From Acidimicrobiales bacterium (GTDB taxonomy: Bacteria; Actinomycetota; Acidimicrobiia; Acidimicrobiales; RAAP-2), in NCBI GenBank assembly GCA_017883025.1, contig JADGOH010000104.1, positions 1 to 35,517 of the forward strand: a DNA stretch of 35,517 nt, written 5' to 3'. Shown here in pieces: positions 1 to 7,047 of this stretch (the stretch's first letter is position 1; each line of letters opens with the position of its first letter). The position numbers and the translations under genes were made by a program. The notes under the pieces are model-generated. The model was not told the origin of the DNA, searched no databases, and was given only the letters and a program-made list of their open reading frames with translations.

Positions 1-273
1 GGCGGAGGATCGACCGGCGGCACGAACCCCGGCCCGATCGGCGGCGGGACGAGCCGCGGCGGCAACCAGGGCACCGGCGGCGGCACCTGCGACACGGGCA
101 CCGGGACGACTGACCCGTCCACGACGACGACCACGGACCCGACCGGCACGACGACCACGACCGGACCCTCCGCAACGGGGGCCGGCTGCGGCCACCATCC
201 ACGCCACGGCGGCTCAGGGTCGGGCAGCGCCACGGGAACCGGATCCAACCCCACGGCGACCACCACGCCCTGA
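1..273 (+). CDS. C-terminal tail of a truncated Gly/Thr-rich secreted or surface protein
   Basis: The first base begins an open frame of 90 codons that ends at TGA 271-273; its start lies outside the window. The residues are almost entirely Gly, Thr, Ser, Asn and Pro, with runs of Thr coded by repeated ACG/ACC codons, two isolated Cys and a short His/Arg patch (GCGHHPRHGG). Such low-complexity tails are typical of cell-wall linkers or disordered ends of exported actinobacterial proteins, but no folded domain is visible here and no function can be given. The frame choice rests on the composition and the clean stop. It could also be a PE_PGRS-like or serine-kinase extracellular tail. Confidence 0.6.
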   Translation, partial: GGGSTGGTNPGPIGGGTSRGGNQGTGGGTCDTGTGTTDPSTTTTTDPTGTTTTTGPSATGAGCGHHPRHGGSGSGSATGTGSNPTATTTP

Positions 274-491
274 CCCGGCCGGCGCGGCTGACCGGTGGCC
301 GACCCACGGGTAGGCGCAGGGGGCATTGCGGGCACCGGGCGGTTCCCGAGCCGGAGGTCGGGTGCCCGACGGGAAGCCCGGGAGTTGCGCCCGCCCTCCG
401 CCGGCTGGCGATGCCGGCTCGCACCGGACATGGGAGTGCCGTCCGCTGGCCGGCCGGGCGGCCTGCTAGACCCAGTGGAACCACGGGGGGT

Positions 492-504
492 ACCGCCAGG
501 CGGT
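492..504. promoter_or_regulatory. Odd palindrome ACCGCC-A-GGCGGT upstream of the CrtC-like gene
   Basis: A 13-base perfect inverted repeat with one central base sits 21 bases before the Shine-Dalgarno of the gene at 539. It could be an operator or a small hairpin in the leader. No cognate regulator is adjacent, so its role is inferred from position only. Confidence 0.3.
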
Positions 505-538
505 GACGATCCCCGGCTGACGCAGCAAGGAGCACACG

Positions 539-1483
539 ATGAGCGACCCGAATCCGCACGCCGTCGATCCGTCCGACGAGGGACGGCACGAGCCATCGGA
601 CGACCCGCTGTGGAACGAGTCGCACTACCTCGACGTCGTGTCGCACGACGGCTCGGTGTCCGGCTATGCCCGCATCGGCCTTTACCCCAACCTGGGCGTC
701 ACGTGGTGGACGACGACGGTGGTGCGCGAGGGCCGCCCGCTCGTGGCGTCGTTCGCCTACGACCTGCCCGTCGCCCCCGAGCCCGGGCTGGCCGTGGACT
801 CCGCCGGGCACGCCTTCGCCGGTGTCGTGGGCAAGCCGCTGGACTCGTTCCTCCTGACCGCGTCGGTGCCCGCCGTGCTCCACGACGACCCGGCTGACGT
901 CTACCGGGGTGCCGTCGGCACGCCCACCACGCTCGACCTCGACCTCACGTGGACGACCGACGGCGTGCCCTACCACTATGACGTCACGACCCGTTATGAG
1001 ATCCCCTGCCTGGTCGGTGGAACCGTCACGGTGGGCGACGAGTGCATCCCGGTCGTGGGTCACGGGCAGCGCGACCACTCGTGGGGCGTCCGGGACTGGT
1101 GGGCATTCACGTGGTGCTGGTTCGCCGGGCGGCTCGACGACGGGACGCGTGTGCACGGTGCCGACATCCGGATCCCCGGCACCCGCATCCCCTTCGGGTA
1201 CGTCCAGCACCCGGACGGCGAGGTGGTGCCGGTCACCGGCCTCGATGTGACCGAGGTGCTCGGCCCCGAGGGCCTGCCGTCGTCGGCCCGCGCCCGGATC
1301 GACCCGGTCGGGTTCGACCTCGCCATCGAGCCGCTGGGCTTCGGTCCGCTCCTGCTCACGTCGACCGACGGCCGGGTGAGCCGGTTCCCCCGCGCCGTGG
1401 CCCGGTTCACGACCGGCGACGGGCGCACGGGGACGGGATGGATCGAGTGGAACCAGCCTCAGGTCGGGGCGGGCGGGCAGTAG
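539..1483 (+). CDS. CrtC/AttH-like (DUF7064-type) lipocalin-fold protein
   Basis: 314 residues, starting at ATG with a good ribosome site (AAGGAG at 526-531, 7 bases away). There is no signal peptide or membrane span. The diagnostic stretch is GHGQRDHSWGVRDW near residues 178-191, followed by an aromatic WWAFTWCWF segment. This resembles the conserved core of the hydroxyneurosporene-synthase CrtC/AttH-like beta-barrel families (DUF7064/DUF7065), whose actinobacterial members sit near lipid, steroid or terpenoid catabolism genes. The His-Ser-Trp-Gly core is seen directly; enzymatic activity is not proven for this subfamily, and the substrate is unknown. The following thioesterase gene has its own leaderless promoter overlapping this stop codon, so the two are adjacent but not strictly one operon. 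Confidence 0.65.
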   Translation: MSDPNPHAVDPSDEGRHEPSDDPLWNESHYLDVVSHDGSVSGYARIGLYPNLGVTWWTTTVVREGRPLVASFAYDLPVAPEPGLAVDSAGHAFAGVVGKPLDSFLLTASVPAVLHDDPADVYRGAVGTPTTLDLDLTWTTDGVPYHYDVTTRYEIPCLVGGTVTVGDECIPVVGHGQRDHSWGVRDWWAFTWCWFAGRLDDGTRVHGADIRIPGTRIPFGYVQHPDGEVVPVTGLDVTEVLGPEGLPSSARARIDPVGFDLAIEPLGFGPLLLTSTDGRVSRFPRAVARFTTGDGRTGTGWIEWNQPQVGAGGQ

Positions 1484-1486
1484 CCT
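1481..1486 (+). promoter_or_regulatory. -10 hexamer TAGCCT for a leaderless thioesterase transcript
   Basis: TAGCCT starts with the stop codon of the preceding gene and is followed by 7 bases and then the GTG at 1494. This is the spacing expected if transcription starts on the start codon. No clear -35 is seen. Confidence 0.5.
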
Positions 1487-1493
1487 CGCCGAG

Positions 1494-1931
1494 GTGCGCC
1501 TCTCGTTGCAGCCGTCACTCGACGCCTCGGACTACCGGTTCACCCACGCGTTGCGGACACGCTTCGCGGAAACCGATGCCATGGGCATCATCCACCACGG
1601 CGCCTACCCGGCCTACCTCGAGGAGGCCCGTTCGGCCATGCTGCGCGACGCCGGCTTCCCCTACGAGGTGGTCCGGTCCGGGCCGGAGGGCGTCGACTTC
1701 GCCGTACTCGAGCTGTACGTCCGCCATCGCAAGCCGCTGCGGTTCGATGACGAGGTCGGCATCCACGTGCTGGTCGACTGCCTGACCAGAACCACGTTCC
1801 AGGTCGGCTACCTCCTCGAGGTCGGCGGCGTGCCCCGGGCCACCGCCGTCACCGTGCACGGGGCGGTCGACCCGGCGGGCCGTCCCTCGCGCATGCCGGC
1901 CTTCCTGGCCGGGCTGGCAGGGGCCCGGTAG
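1494..1931 (+). CDS. YbgC/FadM-type acyl-CoA thioesterase (hotdog fold)
   Basis: 145 residues, the normal length of the 4-hydroxybenzoyl-CoA thioesterase/YbgC/FadM family. The family signature is present: R-F-A-E-T-D-A-M-G-I-I-H-H near residues 22-34, where the Asp is the catalytic residue, then AYPAYLEEAR and a beta-sheet core (VRHRKPLRFDDEVGI). It would hydrolyse a short, aromatic or long acyl-CoA in the cytoplasm; the substrate cannot be told. The GTG start is chosen because no ribosome site is present and a TAGCCT hexamer lies exactly at leaderless spacing. The LLM oxidoreductase gene starts 4 bases after its stop, so the two are surely cotranscribed. Confidence 0.85.
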   Translation: MRLSLQPSLDASDYRFTHALRTRFAETDAMGIIHHGAYPAYLEEARSAMLRDAGFPYEVVRSGPEGVDFAVLELYVRHRKPLRFDDEVGIHVLVDCLTRTTFQVGYLLEVGGVPRATAVTVHGAVDPAGRPSRMPAFLAGLAGAR

Positions 1932-1935
1932 CGCC

Positions 1936-2850
1936 GTGCGCGTCTCGTACGGGCTGCCCACCCATCGGGTCGACTGCGGCGAGGAGTTCCTGGCGCCCGG
2001 CGCCATCGGGGAGCTGGCCGCCGCCGCCGAAGCCGCCGGGTTCGGTGCCGTCTATACGACCGACCACCCCTTCCCGGGGAACGACTGGTTGGCCCACGGG
2101 GGCCACCATGCCCTCGACCCGCTGGTCGCGCTGTCCTTCGCGGCCGCGGCCACCTCGACGGTCCTGCTCCACACCAATCTGTTCGTCCTCGCCTACCGCA
2201 ACCCGTTCCTGGCCGCCAAGGGGATCGCCACGCTCGACGTCCTGAGCGGCGGGCGGACGGTGGTGGGGCTGGGGGCGGGCTATCTCGAGCCGGAGTTCGA
2301 GGCACTGGGCGCACCCTTCGCCGAGCGGAACGACCGCATGGACGAGGCACTGGCCGCGTTGGAGGCCGCGTGGACGGGGGAGAGCGTCACCTTCGAGGGG
2401 ACGGGCTACCGGGCCCCCGGCAACACCATGCTTCCCCGGCCGCGCCAGCGGCCTCGGCCTCCGCTGTGGATCGGCGGGAACAGCCGTCGGGCCATCCGGC
2501 GGGCCGTCGAGTCCGCCGACGGCTGGTGTCCGTTCCCCAACCCGGGAAAGTTCGCGGCGCGGACCCGGACGGCGCCGCTCGAGACCGCCGCCGACCTGGC
2601 CGTCGCCCTCGACTACGCACGAGAACACGCCGCCCAGGTGGGACGGAGCTCGCCACTCACCGTGTGCTTCATCCCCGAGGGGCTGTCGATGGGGGCCAGG
2701 CCCGTCGACGACGCCCGGGTGGTCGCCTCCATCAGGGAGCTCGAGGCCATCGGGGTCGAGTGGGTGAGCGTGGCACTGCCGGGCGACACCCGCGATGCAC
2801 AGCTCGTGGCCATCGAGGCATTCGGCCGCACGGTGCTCAGCGTGGTCTGA
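1936..2850 (+). CDS. LLM-class (F420-dependent type) oxidoreductase
   Basis: 304 residues beginning MRVSYGLPTH at GTG, 4 bases after the thioesterase stop. It shows the luciferase-like TIM-barrel pattern: an N-terminal strand, then AEAAGFGAVYTTDHPF near residues 33-48, LLHTNLFVLAYRNPFLAAK, LDVLSGGRTVVGLGAGY, and a C-terminal substrate-cap region. In this family the cofactor is FMN or F420; in actinobacteria of this type F420 is the usual one, acting as hydride donor or acceptor on alcohols, aldehydes or unsaturated compounds. Coupling with a thioesterase suggests a role in acyl or aromatic metabolism, which is inference. The exact substrate is not readable. Confidence 0.85.
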   Translation: MRVSYGLPTHRVDCGEEFLAPGAIGELAAAAEAAGFGAVYTTDHPFPGNDWLAHGGHHALDPLVALSFAAAATSTVLLHTNLFVLAYRNPFLAAKGIATLDVLSGGRTVVGLGAGYLEPEFEALGAPFAERNDRMDEALAALEAAWTGESVTFEGTGYRAPGNTMLPRPRQRPRPPLWIGGNSRRAIRRAVESADGWCPFPNPGKFAARTRTAPLETAADLAVALDYAREHAAQVGRSSPLTVCFIPEGLSMGARPVDDARVVASIRELEAIGVEWVSVALPGDTRDAQLVAIEAFGRTVLSVV

Positions 2851-2896
2851 GCCCCAGTCCCGGCCCCGACTCCCCGAAGGCGCACCCCGTCGTCGG

Positions 2897-2902
2897 TACC
2901 CT
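2897..2902 (+). promoter_or_regulatory. -10 hexamer TACCCT upstream of nhaA leader ORF
   Basis: TACCCT is followed by six bases and then GTG at 2909, placing the predicted transcription start on that GTG. That GTG opens a five-codon ORF rather than nhaA itself. Confidence 0.45.
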
Positions 2903-2908
2903 GGGGGC

Positions 2909-2926
2909 GTGAGCGCGCCGCGGTGA
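2909..2926 (+). CDS. Five-codon leaderless leader ORF (MSAPR) coupled to nhaA
   Basis: GTG-AGC-GCG-CCG-CGG-TGA. The GTG sits exactly at the transcription start predicted from TACCCT. The TGA overlaps the GTG of nhaA (2923) as GTGA, the same 4-base overlap used between many genes in this window. It may allow a terminating ribosome to reinitiate at nhaA, which lacks a Shine-Dalgarno of its own. Translation of such a tiny ORF is inferred, not shown. Confidence 0.4.
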   Translation: MSAPR

Positions 2927-4194
2927 GTCGATCGGAGTACCCCTCCCCGGGCGGGGCCCTGGCCCGGATCCTCAGGTCCGACGTGGCCGGTAGCTGGGTG
3001 CTCGTGCTCGCCGTCGCCGTCGCCCTCGTCTGGGCGAACGGTCCGTGGTCGTCCACCTATGCGTCGACGTGGCTCCATCCGACCCATGTCGGCGGCCGCG
3101 CCTTCCAAGACTTCACCACGGTCCGCGACTGGGTCAACGGCGGACTCATGGCGGTGTTCTTCCTGGTGGTCGGCTTGGAGATCGGACGCGAACGGCGCCA
3201 CGGCGACCTGGCCGACACCCGCACCGCGGTGGTACCGGTGGCCGGTGCGCTGGGCGGGATGGCGGGGGCCGGACTCGTCTACGCCGCCGTCGCCCACGGG
3301 GGCCCGGGCTCGTCGGGCTGGGGTATCCCGATGGCCACCGACATCGCCTTCGCCCTCGGTGCGCTGGCCCTGCTGGGACGCCGGGTGCCGACCGGGCTGC
3401 GCGTGGTCCTCCTCACGTTGGCCGTCGCCGACGACATCGGCTCGGTGGTGGTGCTGGCCATCTTCTACTCGTCGCGGACCTATGTGCCGGCGCTGGCCGC
3501 CGCCGTGGCCGTGGTGGTCGTGCTCGTGCTCCTGCGCCGCTCCACCCGGGCCTCGGCGGCCGTGGCCCTGGTCGGTGGAGCGGTGCTGTGGGTGTTGCTG
3601 GCGGCGGGTGGCATCGAGCCGGCGCTGGCCGGCGTCGTCGCCGGGCTGCTGGTCCCCGGCACGGCGGGAGCCGGACGGGTTCGCCGACCGAGCCGGGCCG
3701 CCGACCCCGCCGCCGACCTCGAGGCGCGGGTGGCGCCGTGGTCCGCCTTCGCCGTCCTGCCGATGTTCGCCCTGGCGAATGCCGGGATCACCTTCCACAC
3801 CGGGATCCTCGGCCCGCCCGGGGCCACCGCCGTCTTCGTGGGCGTCGGCCTCGCCCGCGTGCTCGGCAAGCTGGGCGGGATCACGCTGGCCTGCCTCGCG
3901 GTGGTCCGGCTCCGGCTCGGGCGCCTGCCCGACGGGGTGCGGTGGCGGCACCTGGCCGGCGGGGCAGCGGTCGCCGGGATCGGCTTCACCGTCCCGCTGC
4001 TCATCGCCGAGCTGGCGTTCGCCCACGACCCCCCGCTGGTGACCGCAGCCGAGCTCGGCCTGTTCGCCGGCTCGGCGGCAGCGTTCGCCGTCGGCGCGTC
4101 CGTCCTGGTGTGGGCCGGCCCCGGACCGACGGCCGAGGCGACCGGCTCCCCGGACCTGCCCCCGCTGGACGAGGGGCCCCGGATCCCTTGGTGA
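2923..4194 (+). CDS. nhaA: Na+/H+ antiporter NhaA
   Basis: 423 residues with about 11-12 hydrophobic helices, the usual NhaA architecture. It exchanges cytoplasmic Na+ for external H+ across the inner membrane for pH and salt homeostasis. The transport-site acids are visible: Asp140 in MATDIAFALG and the Asp170-Asp171 pair in AVADDIGSVVV, matching the conserved Asp133 and Asp163/164 of the E. coli protein. The helix motif FALANAGI is also present. GTG at 2923 is chosen because the frame then begins with a short cytoplasmic amphipathic N-terminus as in NhaA and because it overlaps the stop of a possible leader ORF. The C-terminal 25 residues are Pro/acid-rich and probably disordered. Confidence 0.95.
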   Translation: MSRSEYPSPGGALARILRSDVAGSWVLVLAVAVALVWANGPWSSTYASTWLHPTHVGGRAFQDFTTVRDWVNGGLMAVFFLVVGLEIGRERRHGDLADTRTAVVPVAGALGGMAGAGLVYAAVAHGGPGSSGWGIPMATDIAFALGALALLGRRVPTGLRVVLLTLAVADDIGSVVVLAIFYSSRTYVPALAAAVAVVVVLVLLRRSTRASAAVALVGGAVLWVLLAAGGIEPALAGVVAGLLVPGTAGAGRVRRPSRAADPAADLEARVAPWSAFAVLPMFALANAGITFHTGILGPPGATAVFVGVGLARVLGKLGGITLACLAVVRLRLGRLPDGVRWRHLAGGAAVAGIGFTVPLLIAELAFAHDPPLVTAAELGLFAGSAAAFAVGASVLVWAGPGPTAEATGSPDLPPLDEGPRIPW

Positions 4195-4215
4195 CCGACT
4201 CCGGCCGGTGAACCG

Positions 4216-4221
4216 TATGCT
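4216..4221 (+). promoter_or_regulatory. Candidate -10 (TATGCT) for the peroxiredoxin transcript
   Basis: TATGCT lies 22 bases after the nhaA stop and would give a leader of about 78 bases. A small inverted repeat (GCTGC-GT-GCAGC) overlaps the predicted start. No good -35 is seen, so this is tentative. Confidence 0.3.
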
Positions 4222-4305
4222 GCGTGCAGCGGCGTGAGAGCCGTGCCACCGATTCACCCGACGACCGTCCCCGGACCGTCCGGGTAGACGCCCAGGAGAA
4301 GAACC

Positions 4306-4788
4306 ATGAGCATTGCCGTAGGCGACCGGATCCCCGACATCCCGGTCATGACGACTGTGGGGGGCAACCCGACCCACGTCCGGACCGCCGACGTCCTGGG
4401 CACCGGCAAGGTCGTCCTCTTCGCCGTGCCCGGCGCCTTCACGCCGACCTGCTCCGACTACCACCTACCGAGCTTCGTGATCCGTCACGACGACCTCGCG
4501 GCCAAGGGTGTCGAGACGGTCGCCTGCATCTCGGTCAACGACCCCTTCGTCATGAGCGCCTGGGGCGACTCGCAGAACGTCGGCGACAGCGTCCTGATGC
4601 TGGCTGACGGTAACGGCGAATTCGCCGCTGCCGTGGGGCTCGAGATGGACGGCAGCGGTTTGGGCCTCGGTACCCGGTCCCGGCGCTACGCCATGGTGAT
4701 CGAGGACGGTGTGGTCACCGCGCTGCAGGTGGAGCCGGGCGGCGGACTGACGGTCAGCGCGGCCGACGCCATTCTCGAGATCCTCTAG
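4306..4788 (+). CDS. Peroxiredoxin, Prx5-like (redoxin domain)
   Basis: 160 residues, the standard Prx5 size. It reduces hydrogen peroxide or organic peroxides in the cytoplasm using a thiol donor. The active-site loop PGAFTPTCS (residues 42-50) carries the peroxidatic Cys49 with Thr46; the family's conserved active-site Arg is probably Arg127 in SRRYAM. The only other Cys is Cys74, in a buried-looking strand (VACIS), so it is not in the classical resolving position and the enzyme is probably 1-Cys or glutathione/mycothiol-linked (inference). A purine-rich ribosome site (AGGAGAAG) precedes ATG 4306. The nitroreductase gene follows after 13 bases, giving a small redox operon. Confidence 0.9.
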   Translation: MSIAVGDRIPDIPVMTTVGGNPTHVRTADVLGTGKVVLFAVPGAFTPTCSDYHLPSFVIRHDDLAAKGVETVACISVNDPFVMSAWGDSQNVGDSVLMLADGNGEFAAAVGLEMDGSGLGLGTRSRRYAMVIEDGVVTALQVEPGGGLTVSAADAILEIL

Positions 4789-4801
4789 GCCGGGGGCGGC
4801 C

Positions 4802-5494
4802 GTGGACCTGGCTGAGGCGCTCCGCACCACGGGGGCCGTGCGCGACTACACCGACGAGCCCGTCGACGACGCCGTCGTCTACCGGCTGCTGGAGACCGCC
4901 CGGTTCGCGCCCAACGGCGGCAACCGCCAGGCGTGGCGGGTCGTGGTGGTCAAGGATCCGGCCACCCGTCGGGCCCTGCGCGACATCTACCTGCCAGGCT
5001 GGTACCAGTACCTGGCCCAGGTGTCGGCCGGCCTCACCCCGTGGGCGGTCGTCACCGACCGCGAGCTCGAGGAGTCCTCGTTGGCCGGTGCTGGAGCGAT
5101 CGCGGCCGCGGCCGCGGCCGGGCCCGGCGGGTTTGCCGAGCACCTCGACGAGGTCCCGGTGATGCTGGTCCTGCTCGCCGATTTCACCCGGCTCGCCACG
5201 GTCGACCGGGACAGCGACCACTACACCCTGGTCGGCGGGGCCTCGATCTACCCGTTCGCCTGGAGCGTGCTCCTGGCCGCGCGGACCGAGGGGCTGTCCG
5301 GCGTGATGACGACGATGGTGGTGCGGGACGAGCAGGCCGTCACCGAGCTGTTGGGCGTCCCCGACACCCACGCCGTGGTCGGCCTGCTCGCGCTCGGCCA
5401 CCCGGTCAAGCAGCCGACGAAACTTCGACGCGGCGCGGTGGAGGAGTTCACCACTGTCGACCGGTTCGACGGTCCGCCGCTGGCGGCCGGGTGA
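4802..5494 (+). CDS. Nitroreductase-family FMN oxidoreductase
   Basis: 230 residues starting MDLAEAL at GTG. The N-terminal pattern VRDYTDEPVDDAVVYRLLETARFAPNGGNRQAW (read here in pieces: RDYTDEPV, ARFAPNGGN, RQAWRVVVV) is the FMN-binding signature of nitroreductases. SWS-like packing residues and a GGASIYPFAWSVLLAAR helix form the dimer core, and a C-terminal GHPVKQPTKLRRG tail closes the flavin site. The family reduces nitro, quinone or enone substrates with NAD(P)H or F420H2; which applies here is unknown. It overlaps the next LLM gene by four bases (GTGA), so their products are made together. Confidence 0.88.
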   Translation: MDLAEALRTTGAVRDYTDEPVDDAVVYRLLETARFAPNGGNRQAWRVVVVKDPATRRALRDIYLPGWYQYLAQVSAGLTPWAVVTDRELEESSLAGAGAIAAAAAAGPGGFAEHLDEVPVMLVLLADFTRLATVDRDSDHYTLVGGASIYPFAWSVLLAARTEGLSGVMTTMVVRDEQAVTELLGVPDTHAVVGLLALGHPVKQPTKLRRGAVEEFTTVDRFDGPPLAAG

Positions 5495-6378
5495 AGGTCC
5501 GCATCGGGGTCGGCATGGGCGCCCTCGATGGCGACCCGGCCGGCCTGGGCCGCCTGGTCGACGACCTCGACGAACTGGGGTTCGACTCGCTGTGGCTTCC
5601 CGAGGTGCTGACGGCGCCCACGCTGGACCCGCTGGCCGCACTGGCGTATGCGGCCGGCCACAACCCGAGGCTGAAGCTCGGCACCACGATGCTGCTCCCG
5701 GGGCGCAACGTCGTCCGGGTGGCCAAGCAGCTCGCCACGCTCGACCGCCTGTCGGAGGGCCGCCTGCTCGTCACCTTCGTGCCCGGGCTGGCCCAGGCCC
5801 CCGAGTCCGGGGCGGTCGGGGTGGTCGGCAAGGAGAAGGGACCGCTGATGGAGGAGGCCTTCCCCGTGCTGCGTCGGCTGTGGGCGGGGGAGACGGTCGA
5901 CCACCACGGTGCGGTGGGGGAGTTCGACGGCGTGACGCTGGCGCCTTTGCCCGTCCAGGATCCGCTCGAGTTCTGGCTCGGCGGTATGGTGCCGGCCGCG
6001 CTCGAGCGGTGCGGACGCTCCGCCGACGGCTGGTTGCCCTCGGCGTGCACGCCGGCCGAGGCTGCGGCGGGCAAGGTCGTGATCGACGAGGTGGCCGATG
6101 CTGCCGGCCGGGCCATCAGTCCCGAGCACTTCGGCGTGTCCCTCGCCTACGCGCCGGGCCCGCTCGATCCGTCACTGCTGGCTGCCCTCGGCCGGTCCCG
6201 CAAGGGCGTGGACCCCGCGCTGGTCGTCCCGGCCGGGCTGGACGCGCTGCGGGCTTTCCTCGAGGCGTTCCTCGAGGTCGGGTTCTCGAAGTTCGTCGTG
6301 CGCCCACTGGCCCGCCCCGACTCGTGGCGGGCGGAGCTCGAGGACCTCGCCGCAGCGGTGGGGGACCTCCAGACGTGA
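5491..6378 (+). CDS. LLM-class flavin/F420-dependent oxidoreductase
   Basis: 295 residues from GTG 5491, which overlaps the nitroreductase TGA (GTGA). The frame is open far upstream but the upstream part is antisense-like noise; homology-like sequence begins at KVRIGVGMG. Family marks are DELGFDSLWLPEVL (residues 26-39), LGTTMLLPGRN, ATLDRLSEGRLLVTFVPG and FWLGGMVPAALERCGRSADGWL. It resembles the TIGR03854-like F420 subgroup with short insert loops (my recollection of the family, not a search). The paired nitroreductase suggests that both act on one flavin-linked substrate, which is inference. Confidence 0.88.
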   Translation: MKVRIGVGMGALDGDPAGLGRLVDDLDELGFDSLWLPEVLTAPTLDPLAALAYAAGHNPRLKLGTTMLLPGRNVVRVAKQLATLDRLSEGRLLVTFVPGLAQAPESGAVGVVGKEKGPLMEEAFPVLRRLWAGETVDHHGAVGEFDGVTLAPLPVQDPLEFWLGGMVPAALERCGRSADGWLPSACTPAEAAAGKVVIDEVADAAGRAISPEHFGVSLAYAPGPLDPSLLAALGRSRKGVDPALVVPAGLDALRAFLEAFLEVGFSKFVVRPLARPDSWRAELEDLAAAVGDLQT

Positions 6379-6413
6379 CGTGGCTGACGTGAGTCGGCGG
6401 ACGTGACCCGCAA
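6372..6413 (+). repeat. Three 14-bp imperfect tandem repeats around the start of the 161-aa gene
   Basis: GACGTGA occurs at 6372, 6386 and 6400, exactly 14 bases apart, with related flanks (GTGGCT, GTCGGCG, CCCGCAA). The repeats span the stop of the LLM gene and the GTG start of the next gene, so each unit carries a potential GTG, one in each reading frame. Confidence 0.5.
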
Positions 6414-6888
6414 CCGCCCTGTCGACTTCGGGTTCGTCGCCCACGACGATGCCGAACTGCTGGCGCAGATGGCGATGGTCCGGGCGGGCGGGACCGGGTG
6501 GATCAACATCGCGCCGGTGATCGATGAGGAGCACCAGCCGCCCGAGCCCGGCCCGTTCGCCTTCCTCGGCGGGTCGACCCACCAGGTACCGGTCATCACG
6601 TGGATGCCGGGGAAGCGCCATGCCGGGCGCCCCGTCAAGCCGACGACCGTCGGGCTGCAGCACGCCTCGGGGCCGCGGGTGGCCTGGCGCCTGCGCGACC
6701 TCGGCCAGCCGGTGCCGGCTGGATGGCGGGTCACCCAGGACCACCCGCGGCGCGGGCTCGTGGCCGAGGTGCCGGCCGACGCCGACAACCGTGAGGTGAT
6801 CGGCTGGCTGCTGCGGGCGGCGACGACCGTGTGCCAGGTCGAGATGACCGGCCGCTGGACGGCCGCCGTCCACCCCGGATTGCCCTGA
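6403..6888 (+). CDS. Conserved-looking protein of unknown function
   Basis: 161 residues, beginning MTRNRPVDFGFVAHDD at GTG. No transmembrane segment, signal peptide or recognised catalytic motif is visible. It is mostly beta-strand-like with Gly/Trp/His-rich turns (GGTGWINIAPVID, ITWMPGKRHAGRP, MTGRWTAAVHPG) and one Cys near the C-terminus. The codon use and position just after the LLM gene suggest a real gene, probably cotranscribed with the two upstream flavin-type enzymes. The three 14-bp repeats give two other possible GTGs, but only 6403 is in this frame. I do not recognise the family. Confidence 0.6.
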   Translation: MTRNRPVDFGFVAHDDAELLAQMAMVRAGGTGWINIAPVIDEEHQPPEPGPFAFLGGSTHQVPVITWMPGKRHAGRPVKPTTVGLQHASGPRVAWRLRDLGQPVPAGWRVTQDHPRRGLVAEVPADADNREVIGWLLRAATTVCQVEMTGRWTAAVHPGLP

Positions 6889-6964
6889 GCATCGCCCTCC
6901 CGGGCCGCGTTGCCGGAACCAGGGTGGCTGCCGAAGGGTCGACCTACGGGGGTGCGGATGCCGG

Positions 6965-6979
6965 GGTCGCAGTGCGACC
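6965..6979. promoter_or_regulatory. Inverted repeat GGTCGC-AGT-GCGACC upstream of mscL
   Basis: A 6-bp perfect stem with a 3-base loop lies just upstream of the candidate -10 at 6990, in the -35 region. It could bind a regulator or be a chance GC hairpin. Confidence 0.25.
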
Positions 6980-6989
6980 ACGCCGAGCG

Positions 6990-6995
6990 TACAGT
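6990..6995 (+). promoter_or_regulatory. Candidate -10 (TACAGT) for mscL
   Basis: TACAGT matches the TAnnnT pattern and would start transcription near 7002, giving a leader of about 45 bases ending in the AGAGG ribosome site at 7036-7040. Confidence 0.35.
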
Positions 6996-7047
6996 CGTGG
7001 GCGAGGCGCCGGCCGGCGCCGGAGGGCCGAGCGCGAGAGGTGTGTCG

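Noticed and set aside
295-897. Plus-strand ORF of 200 codons
   Set aside because: It is out of frame with the well-supported CrtC-like gene and has Arg/Gly/Pro shadow composition.
1849-4464. Minus-strand ORF of 871 codons
   Set aside because: It lies antisense to the thioesterase, LLM, nhaA and peroxiredoxin genes. It is Arg/Gly/Pro/Asp/His-rich with no domain, as expected of GC-rich shadow frames.
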